From: Isoetes taiwanensis
Lineage: Eukaryota; Streptophyta; Lycopodiopsida; Isoetales; Isoetaceae
Direction: 5' to 3'
Assembly: GCA_021234155.1 (NCBI GenBank)
Contig: JAJEKV010000084.1
Coordinates: forward strand, 3,413,702-3,477,701
Length of the DNA stretch: 64,000 bases
Shown here: in pieces, positions 11,801 through 20,800 of the stretch
Layout: the number at the start of each line of letters is the position of its first letter
Numbering within the stretch: position 1 is the first letter of the stretch
The notes under the pieces: model-generated
What the model was told of the DNA's origin: nothing
The model's database searches: none
What the model saw: the letters and a program-made list of their open reading frames with translations, nothing else
Position numbers and translations under genes: made by a program

Positions 11801-14800
11801 TTGATGATTCCTGGACTTTTGGTCAATTTGCTCAGTCTTACTGAATTTGATAGGAAAATATGGAGTATTCTGTCCTATTCATAGGAGGGTTTTATTCATA
11901 TTATGCGAAGGAATACCTTGGATTATTTGAATCTTCATAAGTTGGGCAGAAACGCCGGAATGTTTTTCACATTAGGGGTTTTTTGAGATTAAAAAAGGGC
12001 CTTCAAAACATGCCAACTAAGCCAAATGAAGACAAATGAACTACCAATCAGAAATCAAAGCCTGACGGGTCCAGTCATCAAAACTGTTATAACTAACTCA
12101 CTGGACCACATTTTCTAGCATAACTATTGATAGAAAAGTCCAAATGAGCTTTCGTTTAGTGTAATAGATAGATCTCGTTGAGATCTTTCCAACCTTTGGT
12201 GATTTGCACATATTTTAACCACTTATAATTGTCAAAACTCCAAAAAATATGGTTTTTACCATTTTTTACTATCCTGCGGGGCTAAAAGATATGAAATCCA
12301 CCCAAGGTTGGAAAGATCTCAATGAGATCTATCAATTGCACCAAAAAAGAGCTCATTTGGACTTTTCTATCAACACTTATGCTAGAAAATGTGATCCAGT
12401 GAGTTAGTTATAACTGTTTTGCTGACTGGATTACCAGTTCTGTTTTCTGATTGGTAGTTCATATAGCTTAGTCATCATTTCTTAGAAGGCCCTTTTATGA
12501 TCTCAAAAAATCCCTAATGTGAATTGTCTTCTCACGATACAACTGTGGTAAAGATGGCTGATGGAAATATAGCAACATCTAAACACAAAGGCACAGTGGA
12601 TTTTCAGATGGAGAGTTGTCTTACACTTGGAGTTTATGATTCCTGGATTTTTAGTCAATCTGCTGAGTGTCAGTGAATTTGATAGGAAAATGGGGTGTCT
12701 GTCCTATTCAGAGAAAGGTTTGATCATATTAAGGAATCCCTTGGATCATTTGGATCTTCATAAGTTGGGCAGAGACGCCGGATGTTCTTCATGAAATGTC
12801 TTCTCACGATACAACTGTGGTAAAAATGGCTGATGGAAATATAGCAACATCTAAACGCAAAGGCACAGTGGATATTCAGATGGAGAATTGTCTTACACTT
12901 AGAGTTGATGATTCCTGGACCTTTGGTCAATTTGCTTAGTGTTTCTGTCCTATTCACAGGGTTTGTTCATATTTGGATTATTTGAATCTTCATAAGTTGA
13001 GTGAATTTGATAGGAAAATGGGGTGTTCTGTCCTATTCACAGAAAGGTTTGTTCATATTAAGTAATCCTTTGGATTATTTGAATCTTCATAAGTTGGGTA
13101 GAAACGCCGGATGTTCTTCATGAAATGTCTTCATGTTCTTCATGAAATGTCTTCTCACGATACAACTGTGGTAAAAATGGCTGATGGAAATATAGCAACA
13201 TCTAAATGCAAAGGCACAGTAGATTTTCAGATGGAGAATTGTCTTACACTTAGAGTTGATGATTCCTGGACCTTTGGTCAATTTGCTTAGTGAGTATTCT
13301 GTTTGTTCATATTATGTATCCCTTAGATTATTTGAATCTTTATAAGTTGGACAGCAACGCTGTATGTTTTTCATGAAATGTCTTCTCATGTTACAACTGG
13401 GTAAAGATGGCTGATGGAAATATAGCAACATCTAAAGGCAAAGGCACAGTGGATTTTCAGATGGAAAATTCTGTTACACCTAAGAGTTGATGATTCCTGG
13501 ACTTTTGGTCAAATTGCTAAGTGTCAGCGAATTTAATAAGAAAATGGGGTATTCTATCCTATTCACAGGAGGGTTTGTTCATATTATACAAAGGAGTCCC
13601 TTGGATTATTTGGATCTTCATATGTTGGGTCCAATTGCTAAAGGTTTTCTTAACAAACGTGGTTTCATTCAAGGCAAATCTGCTATTATTGTTACTTCAG
13701 AATCAATTCATATGGCTGCAGGCTCTTCTACCAATCAGTACTCTTTATCTTCACATGTGGCATTGGCGTTTCGGCTTTATTTCTAGCCTCAAATTTTCAG
13801 CCAGTTAAGGGTTTGGGCCTCTGAAGGGACAAGGTTTTTCCTGCCATGCCTGCAGACTTGGCAAGCAAACACAGGGCTTATATCCTGTCCAAGCTGAGTT
13901 TGATGCAAATACTCCTTTGAGATCGGTTCATACTTTTTAGTATTTGTTGATGACTGTCGATGTACATGGTTATATCCGATATACATGGTTATATCCTATT
14001 TTTTATAAGTCACGAACATTTTCCATTTTCCAAACTTTCAGCAAACAGGCTGAGAATACATTTTCTACTACCATCAAAGCCTTGAGGTCAGATAATGCTC
14101 GAGAATATATTTCCAAGAAAGCAGCATATGTTCATGGTAAAGGAATTCATCATGAACTTATTGTTCCCTATTCTCATCCTCAAAACAGGGTATCTGAACG
14201 CAAGAATTAGACGTTAATGGATCTTGTACGGAGCACGCTCAAACATAAGCGTCTGTGTTCTCAATTTTGGGCTGAAGCCATCTTGACAGCTGCCTATGTT
14301 ATCAATCGAGCTCCTACAAATCCCTTGAGTTCAAAACACCCTTTGATGTTCTATATGGCCATAAACCAGATGTGTCACATGTACGAGTTTTTCGGTGCCC
14401 GCCCTATGCCATAAAACCTCGAGAGATTCTTCAAATGACAGGTATCTTCAAATGACAGGTAAACTGTCTGACACTAGGTTGTTTTCATTGGATATAGCAA
14501 TAATATGAAAGCAGGGAGATGTTACGATCCAGTCACTCGCAAAGTGTTTTCTTCAAGGAGTCTGCATTTCATCGACGATGAAGTTTATTCTTCAAAATTT
14601 TCTCCATCTCACGCATGATGCTCGTGTCCCTAATATTTCTGATATGGATTGATATGTCCTCTCTTGCTGGGTCTAATTCCATTTTTAATGATGCTGCTGT
14701 TATTCGCAGGCTAAACAGTGTGAAGCTGTTCTTGCTTCACTTCATTCTCCTGTTTTGAATGCTAGTTTTGTACCTTCCTATCAGGATTTTGAGCCTTCTG

Positions 14801-17800
14801 ACATTTCTGAACCTTTGCTTCTCCATCTAATCCTCCTTTAACTATTTCAAGACCAAAATCAAGCTGATGAATTGTTGTTTCCAGATGACTCTTTAAATCT
14901 AGCTTTACCAAGATGGTCCCGTAGGCTTGTAAATTTACCTTCTTTTGATTGCAGAAGTGCTTCAGATTCTTACAAATATATTCTTATAGCACAAGTCCTT
15001 GCACACCATGATCCGACCACTTATTCTCAGGCTGCTAAACATCCACATTGGCTAAATGCTAGGAATGAAGAATTTTCAATGTTGCAAAAACAAGACACAT
15101 GGGAGCTTGTACCTAGGCCTTCAAATCATAACATTATTGGAGCAAAGTGGGTTTTTAGGACGAAATATCATGCTGCCAAGCATAAGACCATGTTGGCTGC
15201 TAACGGGTACATGCAACAAGAAGGATTTGATTATAATGAAGTATTTGCACATGTCATTTGCTTGGATATTTTGAGGGCAGTTCTGGCCTTGGCAGCACAC
15301 AAAAGCTGGCCGTTGTACCAGCTCCATTTCAAATCAGCCTTCCTCAATGGGGCTTTGGAGAAGGAACTTCCAATGCAGCAGCCACCTGGTTTTCATGATC
15401 CTAATCCTCATCATGTTTATTTACTACAATAAAGTTTGTATGGTCTGAACCAGGCTCCACGGTGTTGGCATCACAAGATAAATAGTTTCTTACTTCAAAT
15501 AGATAATGAGAGGTCGCAGGCAGACTCAGGATGCTCAGATTTCTATTATTCTACTAGGCAGGTGATGCTGATCAGACTATTACTGAAACAAAGGATTTTT
15601 GCAAACATAATTTTGAATTGACAGACTTGGGATTAATGCGTTATTGCTTGGGTCTTGAAGTAAGGCAACAATCAGCTGGTATTCATGTCACACAGCAGAA
15701 ATACATTGCTAAAATTCTGGATAAATTTCATATGACAGTGTACTTCCACATTAGCTCCATGTGAGCCAGGTCAAAGGCTAACACTTGACTCCGATCAAGA
15801 AGATGTTGATGCTACACTATATAGGCAGATGGTTGGGGGCTTGATATATCTTACCACTACTCGTCCTGACATTGCTTATGCAGTAGGGGTATTCTCCAGA
15901 TTCACGCATCATCCTAAGCAGCCACATTGGAAGGCAGCTAAACGTGTTTCTACATTACCTAAAAGGGGCACAAACAGAAAAAAAATTTCTATACTAAGCT
16001 TGAGGATCCTAAGTTAGTGCTATTATCTGATTCTGATATGGCTTCTACAGATGTTGATCACAGAAGATATTTAACAGGTTACATTTCAGTCTTTGAAACT
16101 AATCCTGTTGCCTGGACTTCAAAATTCCATGCTACTTCTAGTATTAGAACAACTGAAGCAGAATTAAAGGCCTTGTGCATGGCAATACAGAAAATAAATG
16201 GCTTATTCATGTTTTATCAGGACTTAGGGCTCACTACTGCAGCACAAACGTTTTGTGATAACAACGGTGCTATTCAGCATGCAAAGGACTATAAGGTGCA
16301 CCTTTGAATCAAATCTTGATAGCTGTGTTTTATCCGAGAACAACTCCAGACTGGTTTGATTCATCTTGCAGATGGTTTCACGAAGCCCCTATTGGCTCTA
16401 GCTTTGCTACTATGAAGACAATACCGCATATTGTGCCTTAGTGTTTTTCCTGGGGGTGGGGCTCTAGTTACTTCTGTCTTGTTTTTTCTTCAGGGTGCGT
16501 TAGTCATGGGGGATGCTAGAAAATATTCATTTTTACCTATTACGATGACTGATGACTGTACGCACGCCTATGCTGACTCACTTTTGTTGCTGACATGGCA
16601 CACATATATGATGCCATAGTCACACGCCATTAGGACATTGCACTCTTGAGCTTGAAGGACGCTTATATCCTTCATTCTATCTCCATTTGTTCATCCTAGA
16701 TTATCACTTGCCATGTCCATCCCCCACATCAACCCCACGTCAAGGCTTCGTATAAAGCAGCTGATCTAACCAAGGTATTGAAAAGATGAAGCTAACATCT
16801 TGAAAATTGATATGGTATATGGGGTATGGGATAAAGCTTTGGAAAGGTTCGGGCCCATTGGATAATGATTTCCTTGAAGGATCCGCCCTTTGGTAATCAC
16901 TAGAGGTGCAGGTGCTAGTGCGTAACATTTGGTATCAGAGCCCAGGTTCAATTCAAGGTTCAATTCCTCATGGCAACATTGGTGTGTTCCACACGCTTCA
17001 GGGCAAATATCTTAAGATAGATAGATAGATAGTATTTTAACGTCACGCCACTAGTCACGCCACTAGGCAGCATCCAACTAACTGGACATGACATGTGACC
17101 ACACACCACACTACATTGCTTGGTTGGGCCCTGCCCCCAACCACTTTGCCCCCAACCACTTTACATTGCATCTGTGGGTTTTTTGCATCTGTGGGTTTTG
17201 ACACCCACACCCAACAGTTCAGAGTGCGATTCTGGGCGGTCTCGGACTCGAGACCTATAGGAAAAGGAGGAATTGATATGATCTATGGGGTATGGGATAA
17301 AGCCTTGGAAAGGTTGGGGCCATTGGATAACGATTTCCTTGAAGGATCCGCTCTTTTGGGTTATCACCTAGAGGTGCAGGTGCTAGTGCGTAACGAAAAT
17401 CCACTTGGAAACATTTTCTTTCTAGCATTAGGAGGAAAGCATATCCTTTTGTGAACCTTTTTGGATGGAGACCCATAAAGAAGAAGGGGCTGTAATACAT
17501 GCAAGCTCGTGACGAAGTTCGCTTTAAGCTCTTTGCACGCAGAATTTCTCAACTGCCAATAATTAATGTTTGAAGGCTTTCAGGGGAAGAGGATATAAGT
17601 ACTACATCATCCTCTGATACCAAGATAACTACATATGGAAGAAAAAAGCAATAAAAGTCAGCGTATAGAAATTAGAAAATATCCTAACTAAGTGAACTTG
17701 ACTATGGTTTATATGAAGATGCCATGTTAGCAACAGGCGTACAGTGACAGGTCAGCAGCATGACATCATCACTGACACATCAGCACGAGTCTAATGTACT

Positions 17801-20800
17801 TGACACAGGCCTGCCTTTCTTTCTTCCTCCCAACCTGGTATTGACTGGTTTAGCAGCCTTCCATGGATAAATCATATCTTTTTTTTTTTCCCTTCCTCCT
17901 CAGGCAGGCAGATCTGCATCCTAACTAGTTCTGTGAATCCCCTTAGGGGTCTTGTTTGCCCCTAGCAATCTTATCCTTGTGTTGAAAAGATTTGCCTGGT
18001 CTCCTTTTTAGCTTTTGGCCCTCAAAAGTGACCCTTTGAAGCTGGCAAAACAATAAAGGGTGAAAGAGTGTGGTTAAAACTTCAAAAACTCGTGCCTTGA
18101 AGTTTTCAACAGGACATTAACAAACCTTCCTTGCTACCTTTCCACAAAAAAAAGAGACCAAAATAAGCATTGCCTTATTTATAAAGGGGGGAAGACGATG
18201 AGAAGTGAAATGATGATTTTATTTATATACTTATAAGACAGAATGAAATCATTACTTCACCTGCAAGATTTGCAACACGATTCTGGACAGGATCTCCCTT
18301 TGTCCCATTCAACCCAGAAACAAATACTATGTCAAGTTCAAGGGGGACTTGTCCAGAAATCTAGAAGAAAAATCGCGTACCACATTTTCAATATTACAAA
18401 AGAACTCATTGCTCAAAGTATCCTTATTTCACCTGAAGAACCGCAATATTAGGCTGAAGTTCAGAAGCATCTGGTAGCTGCCAGTGTCCAGTTTGAAAAG
18501 CCTATGATAACAATTTCTTAATCAATACTCTGGTAGATGTCAGAAAACATACTTGATTGCAACAACAAAGAGCAACATAGATCCAATACCTGCAACTGCA
18601 GTGCCTGCTGAACAAGCTCTGAGATATTATGCATGTGTAAGCTCTTAAATCCAGCAAAGTTTATAGATGCTCCTTTCTGCAAGATATTAAGTAGCTGTCA
18701 ATAACAGATAGGGGATGCAAACTATCTGCTAGAAAAATGACTAGAATGGCATAGTATTCCAACCTTTCCACCATGCATGTGCATCTGCCACTGCCCAACA
18801 TCATGCTTAAAACCAGCTACAAATGGGCCGTCAGTTGATTGTTCCGGCCAAATTTTTAATATTTTACCTTCTTCATCAGCAATATAAAAGAACAAAGAAA
18901 TTCTTTTCCTAGGTTTAGGTTTCTCCTTGCTGGCCAAACCATTTTTTTTGTCAATAACCATATTTTATGCATGGTGCTATGTATCACACCTACTGAGTAA
19001 ATTTTTCAAGCCCAAACCAAACTAAAACACCAGAAATGCATGACAGTCTACACAACCATCAAGAGCATAAATAGCAAGTCGTTCATGCAACACCATAAAC
19101 CGATCTTGCTATCTATGTAAACAATAAGCATGTAGAACGCGTCACAGCATTTTTTCAGACGCTATAAGTGGGTGCGTTAAAACTCGTAGGGTACAGAGTC
19201 ATTTATTGCTAAGTTTTAGTCTTTCTTTTGTGCTAGATATAACTAGCACTTTCAACTAGAAGAATGCTCCTAGATGTTGCAGACTTGTTGTATTGATTTG
19301 GTTTCATAGACCCTATGGTCACCTGTAGACATTGTTAAACTCTTTCTTTCTTTCTTTCTTGGACAGTCACAAGAAGGTCAAAAAAGACTTCCCTGGCTGG
19401 CATATGTGTCGTCTAAAACATTGGCAGACCAAGGTAAGCGCTGTTGGTTCTCAAGGACATCTAAATTGTTTGAGGAGATGGGTTTCTCTATGGGAAATAT
19501 CCCACCTTTTCACTACAGTATAATGGATGACAATCTGAATTTTACTCAGCAAGAAGTCAATCAGCTTATACGCCATGACTTGGAGTATCTTTATGTTTCA
19601 AATACATGGGTGAATCCCATCAAAGAGCTGCCTGCTAAAAAGAAATTCTATAAGGATAACTTCCTAAATATATCAGCGGATGGGTTCATTATAAGGCCTG
19701 GATATTTAGATATGGATCTGCCGAACAAAGTGAGATACTCTATGTTTAGAGTGTCATCTCACCAGCTGGAGATTGAGGTTGGTAGGGCGAAAAAGATTAG
19801 TCGTGAGGATCGGAAGTGCCCAATGTGCGATCTAAACATGGTCGAGTCAGAAGAACATTTTATTTTTACCTGCCCAACCTATTACATTATTAGAGGCAGA
19901 TATCATTGTCTTTTTAGAGACCCCATATCTCTACAACAGCTGGTAGAATATTACGATCAGAAATGTGTATCTCACTTTGTATATGAACTATCTCTAGAAA
20001 GGAGAAATATTCTCAAACAAAAGAATCCAATGGGCCTGAAGCAAACAGAAATAACTGATTTCTTTTCATCTGAGACAAACGATGATAAGAGGTTAGTAGA
20101 CTCACCACAGAAGAGGAAGTATCCTGACCCTAAAGGGGTAACTTTGGCACTGTCTAAGAAGATAAAACGATCAGCAGCCATGAAACATAAAAAGTCTTTC
20201 CAGAAGAGGCCAAGCAGCAAGCAGCAAAGCAGGCCAAGAAGGGGTATTATGAAGTATTTTGCAGCAGTCACAGGAACGAATGGTCTGTCTCCATCAAACC
20301 CTATCTGAGCAGATTCTTTGATTTTCAATTGTTAAACTTAATATTTTTGTTTCCATACTTTAGATAACAGGAGGGTTTTCCTCCTGAAGGTCTTGAATTC
20401 TGTTTATGTTATGGTCTCATAGACCCTTCGGGTCTTACGTAGACGTTAATAAATCTTTCTTTTCTTTCTTTCTTTCTTTTCTTGCCACATACATTCTCCC
20501 GTAGAATTAGACAGCCCAAGTCACTTCGATATGGTGTCTTGGGACTGTACAAAAGTTGACAGAATGCCATTCTTTCCTGATCTTAATTTGAAAATTTCCT
20601 TCTAGCCTTCTGATCTAAAACACTCGCTGATTGATTAAGTTCAAAGCAATTAACTTTATTAGCCACAACAGTTTGTAAACAATCTATGCTATCTATGTAA
20701 ACAATAAGCATGTAGAAAGCATCACAGCATTTTCCCAGGCGCTATAAGTGGGTGCATTAAAACTCATAGGGTACAGAGTCACTTATTGCTAAGTTTTAGT

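Larger units (their letters stand above)
10467..16706 (+). mobile_element. Ty1/copia LTR retrotransposon, complete but decayed
   Basis: 6.24-kb element with left LTR 10467-10651, PBS 10652-10663, gag, protease, integrase, RT and RNase H in copia order, a G-rich PPT just before the right LTR (16505-16513), and right LTR 16514-16706. It is inserted into LINE copy E: coding similarity to copy D runs up to 10466 and resumes at 16707. The flanking pentamers GTTGT (10462-10466) and CTTGC (16707-16711) sit where a 5-bp target duplication is expected and differ at two positions. Many frameshifts and stops, an internal MITE and a fivefold internal amplification make it inactive. Confidence 0.92.

Noticed and set aside
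16707-16711. Claim of an exact 5-bp copia target duplication
   Set aside because: GTTGT and CTTGC agree only at three positions. The insertion point is supported by LINE continuity instead, and the duplication is recorded as diverged.
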